In this document: positions 37,304-46,498 of the stretch, piece after piece
How positions within the stretch are numbered: position 1 is the first letter of the stretch
Layout: each line of letters starts with the position of its first letter
From: Roseinatronobacter alkalisoli
GTDB taxonomy: Bacteria; Pseudomonadota; Alphaproteobacteria; Rhodobacterales; Rhodobacteraceae
Assembly: GCF_028745735.1 (NCBI RefSeq)
Contig: NZ_JAQZSM010000012.1
Location: forward strand, 62,001 to 126,000
Length of the DNA stretch: 64,000 nucleotides
Direction of reading: 5' to 3'
Notes under the pieces: generated by a model
Database searches by the model: none
What the model saw: the letters and a program-made list of their open reading frames with translations, nothing else
Told to the model about the DNA's origin: nothing
Made by a program: the position numbers and the translations under genes

Positions 37304-38035
37304 ATGGGACTTCTTGATCATCACAAGAAAATCGAAACGCATGCCACGCTTTTGCTGGTGCTGAGTTTCCTTGTCGTCACCATTGGTGGCATCGTTCAGA
37401 TCGTGCCGTTGTTCTATCTTGATAACACCATCGAGAAGGTCGAGGGCATGCGCCCCTATGCGCCGCTGGAAATCGCGGGCCGCGAAATTTATCTGCGTGA
37501 GGGGTGCTATACCTGCCATAGCCAGATGATCCGCCCCATGCGCGATGAAGTGGAACGCTATGGCCATTACAGCCTTGCGGCGGAATCGATGTATGACCAT
37601 CCGTTCCAGTGGGGATCAAAACGGACGGGGCCGGATCTTGCCCGTCTGGGGGGGCGTTATTCGGATGACTGGCATGTTCAGCACATGATCAACCCGCGCG
37701 ATGTTGTGCCCGAATCGATCATGCCATCCTATGCGTATATGCTGAACCGCACGCTGGACCGGTCCGACGCAGAACATGTGCGTGACATTATGGCGGTGTA
37801 TCGCACGCTTGGTCATCCCTATACCGAGGAGATGCTGGACAACGCGGTGGGTGATTTCTTTGCGCAGGCCGATGATTTCGGCGATCCGGGTGTTGTGGAC
37901 CGCTATCCGGGGGCACAGCAGCGCAATTTCGACGGGCAGAATCAGGTGACCGAAATGGATGCCATCATTGCCTATATGCAGATGCTGGGAACATTGGTCG
38001 ATTTCGACACATTCGTGCCCGTGGCCAACAGGTGA
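37304..38035 (+). CDS. ccoO: Cytochrome cbb3 oxidase subunit II (mono-haem cytochrome c)
   Basis: CcoO is the 243-residue membrane-anchored cytochrome that passes electrons to CcoN. After one membrane helix (residues about 15-36), the haem motif is CYTCH (C68, C71, H72) in [13 protein letters not shown], and an axial Met lies in [10 protein letters not shown] at 37304 is preferred to the GTG just before it, since GGAGGG is at the right distance. It ends 12 bases before ccoQ. Confidence 0.97.
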   Translation: MGLLDHHKKIETHATLLLVLSFLVVTIGGIVQIVPLFYLDNTIEKVEGMRPYAPLEIAGREIYLREGCYTCHSQMIRPMRDEVERYGHYSLAAESMYDHPFQWGSKRTGPDLARLGGRYSDDWHVQHMINPRDVVPESIMPSYAYMLNRTLDRSDAEHVRDIMAVYRTLGHPYTEEMLDNAVGDFFAQADDFGDPGVVDRYPGAQQRNFDGQNQVTEMDAIIAYMQMLGTLVDFDTFVPVANR

Positions 38036-38047
38036 AGGGAACGCAAA

Positions 38048-38266
38048 ATGGAAACATATACTTTTCTGCGGGCCTTTGCTGATAGCTGGCATCTGCTTTT
38101 CATGTTCTGCTTCTTCATCGGGGTGTTTGTGTTCATCCTGCGCCCCGGTTCAAGGAAGGTTCACGACGAATCTGCGAACATGATTTTCCGTAATGATGAC
38201 AAGCCAGCGGGTGCCGGTTCCGACAACCGCCAGGGGCGTCACACTGACCCGAAAGAGGCCCGCTGA
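38048..38266 (+). CDS. ccoQ: Cytochrome cbb3 oxidase subunit CcoQ
   Basis: CcoQ is the small stabilising subunit. The 72-residue product has one membrane helix (about residues 13-33, HLLFMFCFFIGVFVFIL) followed by RPGSRKVHDESANMIFRND, a typical CcoQ tail. It lies between ccoO and ccoP and overlaps ccoP by one base (TGATG). In Rhodobacter CcoQ has also been implicated in redox signalling; the sequence alone cannot test that. Confidence 0.92.
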   Translation: METYTFLRAFADSWHLLFMFCFFIGVFVFILRPGSRKVHDESANMIFRNDDKPAGAGSDNRQGRHTDPKEAR

Positions 38267-39186
38267 TGGCTGACAACTCTGAAAACAAGGTTACACCCGC
38301 CTCCCGGCAGTATCCTGATCCGGCCAGAAAGCTGAAAAATGATGTTGCGACCACTGGCCATAGCTGGGACGGGATTGAAGAGTACGACAACCCGATGCCG
38401 CGCTGGTGGGTCTGGATCTTCATCATCACCATTATCTGGTCTGTGGGGTATTGGATCGCCTATCCGGCATGGCCGGGCATAAAATCCGCGACCGCGGGTT
38501 TGCTGGGCTACTCTTCACGTGCGAATGTCGCAGCCGAAATCAACGAATTTGAGGCCCGCAACGAAGGGTTCTTCGTCCAGTTGGTTGATACTGATCTTGA
38601 AGATATCCGCGACAATGACGAACTGCACCGTTTTGCTGTGAATGCGGGCGCAGCAGTGTTCCGTGCGCAATGTTCGCAATGCCACGGCAGTGGCGGCGCC
38701 GGTGTTCAGGCGGCCGGGTATCCCAACCTGCTGGATGATGACTGGCTGTGGGGTGGCACGCTTGATGACATCGTGACGACCGTGACCTGGGGTATCCGCA
38801 ACGAAGATTTTGCAGATGCGCGCTGGTCGGAAATGCCTGCCTTCGGTCGGGACGGGTTGCTGGATGATGCAGAGATTGATCAGGTTGTGAACCATGTCCT
38901 GTCGCTGTCGGGGGCGGACCATGACGCACAACTGGCCGCTGCCGGAGCAGAATTGTACGAGATCAACTGTGCATCCTGTCATGGTGACGGGGGCGAAGGG
39001 GATTACTTCCTTGGCGCGCCTGCATTGAACAATCAGGTCTGGCTGTATGGCGGGTCTTTCGACGCCATTCGGGAAACAGTATATTATTCGCGCTTTGGGG
39101 TGATGCCCGGTTTCGAAAACCGTCTGCGCGAAGCGGAAATCCGTGCTGTGGCGGCCTATGTCCACCAACTGGGGGGCGGCCAGTAA
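38266..39186 (+). CDS. ccoP: Cytochrome cbb3 oxidase subunit III (di-haem cytochrome c)
   Basis: CcoP brings electrons into the oxidase. The 306-residue product has an N-terminal membrane helix with DNPMPRWWVWIF, which is the FixP/CcoP signature. Two haem c motifs follow: CSQCH (C136, C139, H140) and CASCH (C235, C238, H239). Axial methionines are expected in SEMPAFG and GVMPGFE. It is the last gene of ccoNOQP and is followed by a GC-rich hairpin. Confidence 0.97.
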   Translation: MADNSENKVTPASRQYPDPARKLKNDVATTGHSWDGIEEYDNPMPRWWVWIFIITIIWSVGYWIAYPAWPGIKSATAGLLGYSSRANVAAEINEFEARNEGFFVQLVDTDLEDIRDNDELHRFAVNAGAAVFRAQCSQCHGSGGAGVQAAGYPNLLDDDWLWGGTLDDIVTTVTWGIRNEDFADARWSEMPAFGRDGLLDDAEIDQVVNHVLSLSGADHDAQLAAAGAELYEINCASCHGDGGEGDYFLGAPALNNQVWLYGGSFDAIRETVYYSRFGVMPGFENRLREAEIRAVAAYVHQLGGGQ

Positions 39187-39211
39187 AACCACCCCATCAG
39201 GCAATATGATT

Positions 39212-39237
39212 CAGGCCCCTGCGCATGCGGGGGCCTG
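39212..39237 (+). terminator. Hairpin after ccoP, possible terminator
   Basis: CAGGCCCC (39212-39219) pairs with GGGGCCTG (39230-39237) around a self-complementary ten-base middle. No T-run follows, so it may stabilise the 3' end rather than terminate alone. Confidence 0.5.
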
Positions 39238-39304
39238 TGTCATTCCAGCGGCATGTCGCCGCATTGCGACATCCTGCCGCCTGTTATCCCAAGCCCGGAC
39301 GTAG

Positions 39305-39318
39305 TTGATCTGCATCAA
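39305..39318 (+). promoter_or_regulatory. Perfect FNR box upstream of ccoG
   Basis: TTGAT-CTGC-ATCAA matches the consensus at all ten fixed positions. A TTGACA element begins 19 bases later, so the spacing is closer to a class I (about -61.5) arrangement for that promoter. Confidence 0.8.
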
Positions 39319-39488
39319 TGTCGCATGCGGGATTCCTTGACAAAGATCGGGCACGCCCTGGCATACAGGGCCGCGTCGGCCTTCGTTCCTGTTCGCGCGT
39401 GTTCCTGAAGGTCGGCGCAACCCTCGTCCGCGAATTATGGGGCCGTGCTGCGGCAATTTGTCAAAAGATGCATTGCGGAAGCGTTTTA

Positions 39489-39502
39489 TTGATTCAAGTC
39501 AA
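39489..39502 (+). promoter_or_regulatory. FNR-like box close to ccoG
   Basis: TTGAT-TCAA-GTCAA has one mismatch to consensus. It is centred 63 bases before the ccoG ATG, so a start at -41.5 would fall near 39537, leaving a short leader. Confidence 0.6.
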
Positions 39503-39558
39503 GGTTTGTTCTGCCCGCGCGTGTGATCACCAGAACAGCCAATAGCCGGAGCATCAAT

Positions 39559-40989
39559 ATGAGTTCCCAGGAACAGACACCAGCACCGTTGTATGCCAAA
39601 CGCGAGCCGATATTCCCGCGTCGCGTCAGCGGTAATTTCCGTACGATGAAATGGTGGCTTCTGGCCATCATGCTGGGGATTTACTATCTGGTTCCATGGA
39701 TTCGCTGGGACCGTGGCGCAGAAATGCCCGATCAGGCCGTCCTGCTGGATTTGGCCAACCGCCGCTTCTTTTTCTTCATGATCGAGATATGGCCGCATGA
39801 ATTCTATTTTGTGGCGGGCCTGCTTATCATGGCGGGGATCGGGCTTTTCCTGTTCACCTCTGCGTTGGGGCGGGTCTGGTGTGGTTACGCCTGCCCTCAG
39901 ACTGTGTGGACGGACCTGTTCATTTTGGTGGAACGCTGGGTCGAAGGGGACCGCAACGCCCGCCTGCGCCTGCACCGCAAAGGCTGGGATTTCGAGAAGG
40001 TCCGCAAATACGGCCTGAAATGGGTGCTGTGGTTCCTGATCGGCATGGCAACCGGCGGGGCATGGGTGTTCTATTTTGCGGATGCACCGACGCTGCTGGT
40101 TGATCTGTTTACCGGGCAGGCGGGCATGATTGCCTATCTGACTGTCCTTGTCCTGACGATGACCACTTTTCTGTTCGGCGGGTTCTTTCGTGAACAGATT
40201 TGCATTTACGCTTGCCCATGGCCGCGCATTCAGGCCGCGATGATGGACGAAGATACCATAACTATCGGGTATCGTGACTGGCGCGGGGAACCACGCGGTA
40301 AACTGAAGAAAGGCCAGCTTGATCCAAGCCAGGGGGACTGCATTGACTGCATGGCCTGCGTCAATGTCTGCCCGATGGGGATCGATATCCGCGACGGGCA
40401 GCAGATGGAATGCATCACCTGTGGTCTGTGCATCGACGCCTGTGATGATGTTATGGACCGTATCGGAAAACCGCGCGGGCTGGTTGCCTACATGGCCCTG
40501 TCGGATGAGATTGCAGAGCGTGACGGGAAAGACCCCAAATCGGTCTGGACGCATGTATTCCGCCCGCGCACGGTGCTTTACACAGCGATCTGGGCAGCCA
40601 TCGGCATAGGGCTGATTGTCGCGCTGTTCATCCGCGCCGATCTGGACATGAGCGTGTCGCCCATTCGCAACCCCACCCATATCCTGCTGTCGGATGGTAC
40701 AGTGCGGAATGCCTATGACATCCGGTTGCGCAACATGTATCATGAACCACGGGAATTTGTCCTGTCAGTGACCGAAAACCCCGACCTGCGCCTTTCGATT
40801 GAGGGCGAGGAGGGCACTGCGGTGACTGTCGGACCGGATGAGATGGCCTTGCTCCGGGTTTACCTGACTGCCGCGCCCGAGACTGACTCGGCGCAAGCGG
40901 ACCGGCGACCCGCGCGGATATGGGCAACTTTGTCGGGGACATCCGAACGGGTGCATTCCGACACCACATTCAACGGGAGAAACCAATGA
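39559..40989 (+). CDS. ccoG: Cytochrome cbb3 oxidase accessory protein CcoG (polyferredoxin, FixG/RdxA)
   Basis: CcoG is a membrane iron-sulphur protein that reduces copper(II) for delivery to the cbb3 oxidase (reported for Rhodobacter CcoG). The 476-residue product has several membrane segments and conserved Cys in VWCGYACPQTVW. Two [4Fe-4S] motifs lie at C261-C264-C267-C271 and C285-C288-C291-C295, and a C-terminal immunoglobulin-like domain follows. CGGAG sets the start at 39559. It leads ccoGHIS and overlaps ccoH by four bases. Confidence 0.95.
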   Translation: MSSQEQTPAPLYAKREPIFPRRVSGNFRTMKWWLLAIMLGIYYLVPWIRWDRGAEMPDQAVLLDLANRRFFFFMIEIWPHEFYFVAGLLIMAGIGLFLFTSALGRVWCGYACPQTVWTDLFILVERWVEGDRNARLRLHRKGWDFEKVRKYGLKWVLWFLIGMATGGAWVFYFADAPTLLVDLFTGQAGMIAYLTVLVLTMTTFLFGGFFREQICIYACPWPRIQAAMMDEDTITIGYRDWRGEPRGKLKKGQLDPSQGDCIDCMACVNVCPMGIDIRDGQQMECITCGLCIDACDDVMDRIGKPRGLVAYMALSDEIAERDGKDPKSVWTHVFRPRTVLYTAIWAAIGIGLIVALFIRADLDMSVSPIRNPTHILLSDGTVRNAYDIRLRNMYHEPREFVLSVTENPDLRLSIEGEEGTAVTVGPDEMALLRVYLTAAPETDSAQADRRPARIWATLSGTSERVHSDTTFNGRNQ

Positions 40990-41456
40990 CAGAAACAGCA
41001 CGCAAAGGGTTCCGCATGACCGGACCGAAGGTGTTGATCATCGCCGTCTCGGCATTCGGGGTTATCCTCGCCGCGAACCTGACCCTTGCGTTCAATGCCG
41101 TCAGCACCTTTCCGGGGCTGGAAGTGGACAACTCCTATGTCGCCAGCCAGAATTTCAACGAGGAACTGGCGGCACAGCTTTCGCTGGGCTGGGATGTCAA
41201 GGCGTCTGTGGAAGACGGGAACCTGAAGCTTGCCATCACTGATGCGCAGGGCACACCGGTACAGGTCGCCCATCTGGACGCCGTTGTGGGTGCCGCCACC
41301 CATGTCCGCGCAGACCAGACGCCTGATTTCCGGTTCACCGACGGCGCGTACCGCGCCCCGGTGGAAATTGGGCCGGGCAACTGGAATATCCGGATGCATG
41401 CGGTTGCTGCGGACGGGACCGAATTTCGCCAGCGCGTGGTTTTACACGTCCGTTAG
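40986..41456 (+). CDS. ccoH: Cytochrome cbb3 oxidase assembly protein CcoH (FixH)
   Basis: This is a 156-residue protein with one membrane helix near the N-terminus (GPKVLIIAVSAFGVILAANL) and a periplasmic FixH domain. The domain includes NSYVASQNFNEEL, LGWDVKASVEDGNLKLAI and GNWNIRMHAVAADG. CcoH binds the oxidase during assembly. The ATG overlaps the ccoG stop. It is followed by ccoI after nine bases. Confidence 0.93.
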   Translation: MTETARKGFRMTGPKVLIIAVSAFGVILAANLTLAFNAVSTFPGLEVDNSYVASQNFNEELAAQLSLGWDVKASVEDGNLKLAITDAQGTPVQVAHLDAVVGAATHVRADQTPDFRFTDGAYRAPVEIGPGNWNIRMHAVAADGTEFRQRVVLHVR

Positions 41457-41465
41457 GATGTCTTG

Positions 41466-43649
41466 ATGAACACTGCAACCTTTCGCCCCTCTGCCTGTCC
41501 CGCCTGTGACGCGGCCCCCGCAGCCGAAGCGCTGGCCGGTGGCGCCGCGTTGCCCGATGCGCGTTTGCTGCTGTCGGTGCCCGAAGCGCATTGCGCAGCC
41601 TGCATCGCCACGATCGAACGCGACCTGGCCCGCATGGAGGGGGTGAATTCAGCCCGTCTGAACCTGACGCTGAAGCGGTTAAGCGTGGATGCCGCCGCTT
41701 CAGTGGGCATACAGGACGTCATCGCGCGGCTGGACCGGCTGGGGTATGATGCGCATGAACTGGACCCCGGCACGCTGTCGATGACCGAAACCGACAAGCA
41801 GGGGCGCGAATTGCTGATGCGCCTTGGCGTGGCCGGTTTTGCTATGATGAATATCATGCTGTTGTCGGTTGCCGTGTGGTCGGGGGCCGAAGGGCCGACG
41901 CGTGACATGTTCCACCTGATTTCGGCATTGATCGCAATTCCCACAGTGGCGTTTTCCGGGCAGCCCTTTTTTCGTGCGGCGTTCAAGGGGGTGCGTGCGG
42001 GGCGCATGGATATGGATGCGCCGATTTCTTTTGCCATCATCCTGACGCTGATCATTTCCATCTATGAAACGCTGCAATCGGGCGAGCACGCCTATTTTGA
42101 AGCGGTCGTCATGCTGATCTTTTTCCTGCTGGCGGGGCGGTATCTGGATTTTCGCGCGCGTGCTGTGGCGCGGTCTGCCGCGCAGGAACTGGCCGCGCTG
42201 GAAGTGCCGCGCGCCATCCGGCTGGTGAATGGTGCCGAAAGCACGGTTCCGGTGGTCGGACTGGCGGTCGGCGATCTGGTGCTGGTGCGTCCGGGGGGGC
42301 GTGTGCCGGTGGATGGCGTGGTCACTGCGGGTAAATCCGAAATTGACCGTTCCCTGCTGACGGGCGAAACCCTGCCCGTTTATGCCGCCGAAGGCAGCGC
42401 CCTCAGTGCGGGCGAAGTGAACCTGACGGGGCCGTTGACCGTGCGTGTAACCGCAGCAGGCAAGGACAGTTCGCTGCACCGCATGGCCGATCTGGTCGCC
42501 AATGCCGAATCCGCGCGCACCAAGTATACGACACTGGCAGAACGCGCGGCGCGGGCCTATGCGCCGACAATTCCGCTGCTGTCCATCGGGGCGTTTATTG
42601 TCTGGATGTATATTTCGGGCGGGGATTTGCGGCTGGCGGTGAATATCGCGGCGGCGACATTGATCATCACATGCCCTTGCGCACTGGGTCTGGCCGTGCC
42701 CGCTGTTGTGACCGCCGCCAGTGGCAAACTGTTCCGCAAGGGATTGCTGATCAAGGACGGGACAGCGCTGGAACGGCTGGCAGAGGTGGACACGGTTGTT
42801 TTTGACAAGACCGGCACATTGACCATGGGCACACCCGCGCCCACCAATCTGGATGCTCATACCGATACCCAAAGCCGTGTGGCGCTTGCGCTGGCGGACG
42901 CTTCCGCCCACCCGCTGGCACAGGCATTGGCGCGGGCGCTGCGTGACCGTGGCATTCGTCCTGCGCGGGTTGATGAAGTGCGGGAAATTCCCGGCTATGG
43001 GGTGGAAGGGAACTGGAAGGGCCAGCGCGTGCGGCTGGGCCGCGCGTCATGGATCGGCGTGGCCCCACGTGACATGACTGCCGCGTATCTGGGCATTGGC
43101 GCGCAGAGTGATGCGTTCACTTTCACCGACATGTTGCGCCCCGGTGCCGAAGATGTGGTCAAGGGGTTGCAGGCGCAGGGCAAGGCGGTTCTTCTGGTAT
43201 CCGGCGATGCGCCCGCAGCGGTGCGCGATCTGGCACAGCGGTTGGGTATTCAGGACTGGCACGCAGAGGCATTGCCGCAGGACAAGGCCTCCAGAATTTC
43301 CGCGTTGCAGGATGCCGGGCATAAGGTGCTTATGGTGGGCGACGGGCTGAACGACACAGTGGCGCTAAGTGCCGCGCATGTGTCCATTTCGCCGGCTTCC
43401 GCGCTGGATGCAGCGCGCGCGGCGTCGGACATGGTGCTTCTGGGCCGTGACATAGCGCCGATTTCCGATGCCATACGGATCGCGGGCCAGTCCACCCGGC
43501 GCATACGCGAGAATTTCGTGCAATCGGGCCTGTATAATATTATATTCGTTCCCATAGCCCTGCTGGGTTTTGCAACGCCACTCTGGGCGGCGGCTGTGAT
43601 GTCGATTTCATCCATTACAGTTACACTGAACGCCTTGCGGCTGAAATGA
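41466..43649 (+). CDS. ccoI: Copper-transporting P1B-type ATPase CcoI (FixI)
   Basis: CcoI exports copper needed for CuB of the cbb3 oxidase. The 727-residue product has an extra N-terminal cysteine pair (CPAC), an HMA metal-binding domain with C43-xx-C46, and eight membrane segments with the transport motif CPC (TCPCALGLAVP). The phospho-Asp is in DKTGTLT, the actuator motif is LTGETLP, and GDGLNDTVAL lies near the end. ATG at 41466 is favoured over TTG one codon earlier by an AGGA site. It is the third gene of ccoGHIS. Confidence 0.96.
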   Translation: MNTATFRPSACPACDAAPAAEALAGGAALPDARLLLSVPEAHCAACIATIERDLARMEGVNSARLNLTLKRLSVDAAASVGIQDVIARLDRLGYDAHELDPGTLSMTETDKQGRELLMRLGVAGFAMMNIMLLSVAVWSGAEGPTRDMFHLISALIAIPTVAFSGQPFFRAAFKGVRAGRMDMDAPISFAIILTLIISIYETLQSGEHAYFEAVVMLIFFLLAGRYLDFRARAVARSAAQELAALEVPRAIRLVNGAESTVPVVGLAVGDLVLVRPGGRVPVDGVVTAGKSEIDRSLLTGETLPVYAAEGSALSAGEVNLTGPLTVRVTAAGKDSSLHRMADLVANAESARTKYTTLAERAARAYAPTIPLLSIGAFIVWMYISGGDLRLAVNIAAATLIITCPCALGLAVPAVVTAASGKLFRKGLLIKDGTALERLAEVDTVVFDKTGTLTMGTPAPTNLDAHTDTQSRVALALADASAHPLAQALARALRDRGIRPARVDEVREIPGYGVEGNWKGQRVRLGRASWIGVAPRDMTAAYLGIGAQSDAFTFTDMLRPGAEDVVKGLQAQGKAVLLVSGDAPAAVRDLAQRLGIQDWHAEALPQDKASRISALQDAGHKVLMVGDGLNDTVALSAAHVSISPASALDAARAASDMVLLGRDIAPISDAIRIAGQSTRRIRENFVQSGLYNIIFVPIALLGFATPLWAAAVMSISSITVTLNALRLK

Positions 43650-43667
43650 CGAAAGGATGATGCCACG

Positions 43668-43841
43668 ATGGAAGTGCTGACAATCCTGATACCCGTTTCC
43701 CTGTTTCTGGGGTTTGTGGGGCTGGCGGCGTTTCTGTGGACGTTGCGCAAGGGTATGTATGATGACCCGGACGGCGATAGCCAGCGCATTCTAAACCCGC
43801 AATATGACGATGCCCCCAAACCTGTGAAGCCAAAGGAGTGA
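43668..43841 (+). CDS. ccoS: Cytochrome cbb3 oxidase assembly protein CcoS
   Basis: This 57-residue protein is easily missed because of its size. It starts MEVLTILIPVSLFLGFVG, has one membrane helix (residues about 4-26) and continues LRKGMYDDPDGDSQRIL, the characteristic CcoS tail. A GAAAGGA site lies upstream. It follows ccoI by 18 bases and completes ccoGHIS. CcoS is needed for cofactor insertion into CcoN. It converges with the acyltransferase gene, with six bases between stops. Confidence 0.93.
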   Translation: MEVLTILIPVSLFLGFVGLAAFLWTLRKGMYDDPDGDSQRILNPQYDDAPKPVKPKE

Positions 43842-43847
43842 CAGCGC

Positions 43848-44756
43848 TCAGGTGTTTTTCCAGCGCCTGTGCGACCACATCCATTGATCCATGTGGGTTC
43901 TGACCAGCGCTTCAAGTGACTGGTTCAGGGCTGCGGTCATGGTTTGCGGGTCGGAATGTGGCACAGGGTCTTCGATCCGCACCCGGAAGCTGACACCATC
44001 AGGGTTGCGGATGCCGTATACCGGCACCAGAAGCGCGTTGTATTTCAGCGCAAGTTCCGCTGCTGAAAGCGCGGTGCGCGCAGGTTTCCCCATGAAATCG
44101 ACGAGTTCGCCATGCTCCATGTAATGGTCGACGACCATGCCCACCATGCCGCCCCGGCGCAGGAACCGCAGCATATGAGTCAGCCCTTCGCGCCCGCGGG
44201 CAAAGACCGGTGTGCCGATACGCGAAATTGCGGCCACATAGCGGGTGTTGAAAGCGGGGTTTGTCATCGGCATGTAGAACCCCGCGACATTGAACCCCTG
44301 CGCCAGAAGATAGCCGCGCGCCGCGTCGTAATTTCCCAGATGTGCCGTGACCAGCAGCACCGGCCGCCCGTCGCGATGGGCGGCTTGCAGTATCGGCATG
44401 CCAGTGCCCTCGATGGTGCTGGCGCGGGCGCGTTCAAGGAATTCCGCGCCTGTAAAAATCTCTGCCATGGTGCGGGCCATGTTGCCGGGCACCTGTCGGC
44501 ACAGGTGCGCGACCTCTGATTCCGGCAGGCCGGGCATGACATATTCCAGATTGGTACGAATGCGCGCACGCATGCCCGCGATGGGACCAATCAGATTTGC
44601 GCCTAGCCAGCCGATAGTTCTGATGCGGCGGTCATAGGGCAGGGGTCGCAGCATGGTCAGCAGGGCGGCGGCAAACCTGTCCTGTACCCAGTGTCGCCAA
44701 CTGGGGCGGGTTGCGCTGAGCTTGTCAACGGTTGGCATATCCGACTGTTCCACCAT
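43848..44756 (-). CDS. Lysophospholipid/lipid A acyltransferase family protein (LpxL-like)
   Basis: This 302-residue inner-membrane acyltransferase carries the catalytic HLGNYD (H-x4-D) motif in VTAHLGNYDAARG. A second block GMVGMVVDHYMEHG and a later ELALKYNALLVPVYG follow, as in the LpxL/HtrB family that adds a secondary acyl chain to lipid A. The start is uncertain: ATG at 44756 or 44738. The open frame extends further upstream into gshA, which I reject. It follows gshA on the same strand by 76 bases. Confidence 0.85.
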   Translation of the reverse strand: MVEQSDMPTVDKLSATRPSWRHWVQDRFAAALLTMLRPLPYDRRIRTIGWLGANLIGPIAGMRARIRTNLEYVMPGLPESEVAHLCRQVPGNMARTMAEIFTGAEFLERARASTIEGTGMPILQAAHRDGRPVLLVTAHLGNYDAARGYLLAQGFNVAGFYMPMTNPAFNTRYVAAISRIGTPVFARGREGLTHMLRFLRRGGMVGMVVDHYMEHGELVDFMGKPARTALSAAELALKYNALLVPVYGIRNPDGVSFRVRIEDPVPHSDPQTMTAALNQSLEALVRTHMDQWMWSHRRWKNT

Positions 44757-44832
44757 ACGCGCTGATTGCACCCGACAGACTGCCAAAGTCAAGAATTCCT
44801 GACGGCAATTCAAGCCTGCAACGCGACAGATG

Positions 44833-46203
44833 TCAGTAACTATACGACCCGTATATCTGCGACAGATCGCCCTGCCAGTCGCCGTGATAGCGTTGCAGCA
44901 ATTCATCCGCAGGGGTCTGGCCGGTCTCAATGCTTTCTTTCAGCGCGTTCAGGAAATGGGTTTCATCAGGCAGCATGCCACCCGCACCGGGCTGCGCGCG
45001 CGCCTTCAGCCCGGCTTCAGCGATGTTCACCACCTCGCGGGCCAGATCATGCAGTTTCAGGCCCTGCGCCTGTCCGGCCAGCCCGTTAACAGATGCGGCC
45101 ACGCGCAATTCCTCGCGCTGGGCGGCAGTCCAGCCCTTGGCGATGTCCCATGCAGCGTCCAGCGCGCTCTGGTCATAGGTCAGACCGACCCACAATGCGG
45201 GCAGCGCACACAGCCTGCGCCAGGGACCGCCATCGGCGCCACGCATTTCGATGAACTTCTTGATCCGCGCTTCGGGGAAAATGGTTGTCAGGTGGTCGGC
45301 CCAATCCGACAGGGTAGGTATTTCGCCGGGCAGGGCGGGCAATTGCCCTTTCATGAAGTCCCGGAACGACTGACCCAGTGCATTGATGTATTTTCCGTCC
45401 CGATAGACGAAGTACATTGGCACATCCAGGGCGTAATCCACCCAGGCCTCGAACCCGAAACCGTCCTCAAACACAAAAGGCAACATTCCGGTGCGTGCTG
45501 GGTCCAGATCGCGCCAGACCCGTGCGCGCCAGCTTTTATGCCCGTTGGGTTTGCCGTCAAAGAACGGGGAATTGGCAAACAGCGCGGTTGCCACCGGTTG
45601 CAGGGCCAGCGCCACGCGCAGTTTCTGCACCATGTCCGGTTCAGACCCAAAATCAAGATTCACCTGCACGGTGCAGGTGCGATACATCATCGATTTGCCC
45701 ATGGTGCCGACACGGTCCATGTAATCGGTCATCAGCGCATAGCGGCCCTTGGGCATGACCGGCATCTGGTCATGGCTCCAGATCGGCGCTGCACCAAGCC
45801 CGATGAAACCCACGCCAATCTCATCCGCCACGCTGCGCACTTCGCGCAGGTGCTGGTTCACTTCATCACAGGTCTGGTGAATGGTTTCCAGCGGCGCGCC
45901 AGAGAGTTCCAGTTGTCCGCCCGGTTCCAGACTGACATTCGCACCGTCCTTTTCCAGTCCGATGATCTTGTCGCCTTCCAGCACAGGCGACCAGCCGAAA
46001 CGGTCGCGCAGCCCTTCCAGCATCGCCTTGATCGAGCGTGGCCCGTCATAGGGCAGCGGGTTCAGCGTATCGCGGCAATAGCCGAATTTTTCATGCTCGG
46101 TGCCAATGCGCCAATCCTGCTTTGGCTTGCAGCCGGACGCAAGATATTCGGCCAGTTGCGCCTTGCTTTCGATCGGCCCGCCGCCGGTTTGGGGAATGGA
46201 CAT
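44833..46203 (-). CDS. gshA: Glutamate-cysteine ligase
   Basis: GshA makes gamma-glutamylcysteine, the first step of glutathione synthesis. The 456-residue product matches the alphaproteobacterial/plant-type (GCS2-like) enzyme. It shows KIGTEHEKF-type sequence near residue 37 (WRIGTEHEKFGYC), the repeated substrate segment SLEPGGQLELSGAPLE, MYRTCTVQVNLDFGSE and EMRGADGGPW. GGAG precedes the ATG. The 295 bases upstream hold no gene but contain an inverted repeat CTTGGAC/GTCCAAG at 46248-46276 of unknown meaning. Confidence 0.95.
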   Translation of the reverse strand: MSIPQTGGGPIESKAQLAEYLASGCKPKQDWRIGTEHEKFGYCRDTLNPLPYDGPRSIKAMLEGLRDRFGWSPVLEGDKIIGLEKDGANVSLEPGGQLELSGAPLETIHQTCDEVNQHLREVRSVADEIGVGFIGLGAAPIWSHDQMPVMPKGRYALMTDYMDRVGTMGKSMMYRTCTVQVNLDFGSEPDMVQKLRVALALQPVATALFANSPFFDGKPNGHKSWRARVWRDLDPARTGMLPFVFEDGFGFEAWVDYALDVPMYFVYRDGKYINALGQSFRDFMKGQLPALPGEIPTLSDWADHLTTIFPEARIKKFIEMRGADGGPWRRLCALPALWVGLTYDQSALDAAWDIAKGWTAAQREELRVAASVNGLAGQAQGLKLHDLAREVVNIAEAGLKARAQPGAGGMLPDETHFLNALKESIETGQTPADELLQRYHGDWQGDLSQIYGSYSY

Positions 46204-46498
46204 CTGCGCTCCGATCCTGTCTGTGCCGTGTCGTTATATGTTGGTGTCTTGGACTTGGCGCTTGTGCCTGTCCAAGTCAAGCGGATCGGCCCTGCAAAAA
46301 TGCACATGACCGACAGCCAGAAGCTGTCACCGCAATTTCCGGGGCGGAATGCGCAATATGATGAAAATCCGATTGGACAAAAAGAATTGCGCGCATTCTG
46401 GCCAGAAACGCCTTCGATACAAGGGTGGAACTATGGGTCACCCCACACGTGCAATGGCGCGCAGACGCAAATACGGGGTTTTCGCCATGCGCCCGTCG

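Larger units (their letters stand above)
39187..39558. other. 372-base control region between ccoP and ccoG
   Basis: No gene was found. It holds a hairpin after ccoP, one perfect and one near-perfect FNR box, and a promoter-like TTGACA at 39337-39342 with a weak CATACA 19 bases on. The rest, about 39380-39480, shows nothing I can name. Its presence implies that ccoGHIS is transcribed on its own rather than only by read-through. Confidence 0.6.

Noticed and set aside
44757-44930. N-terminal extension of the LpxL-like acyltransferase
   Set aside because: The extra residues overlap the 3' end of gshA and have no membrane or acyltransferase features.
46248-46276. Inverted repeat CTTGGAC/GTCCAAG upstream of gshA as an operator
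   Set aside because: The arms match, but the 15-base spacing fits no regulator I can name and no promoter elements line up with it, so it is noted only within the gshA entry.
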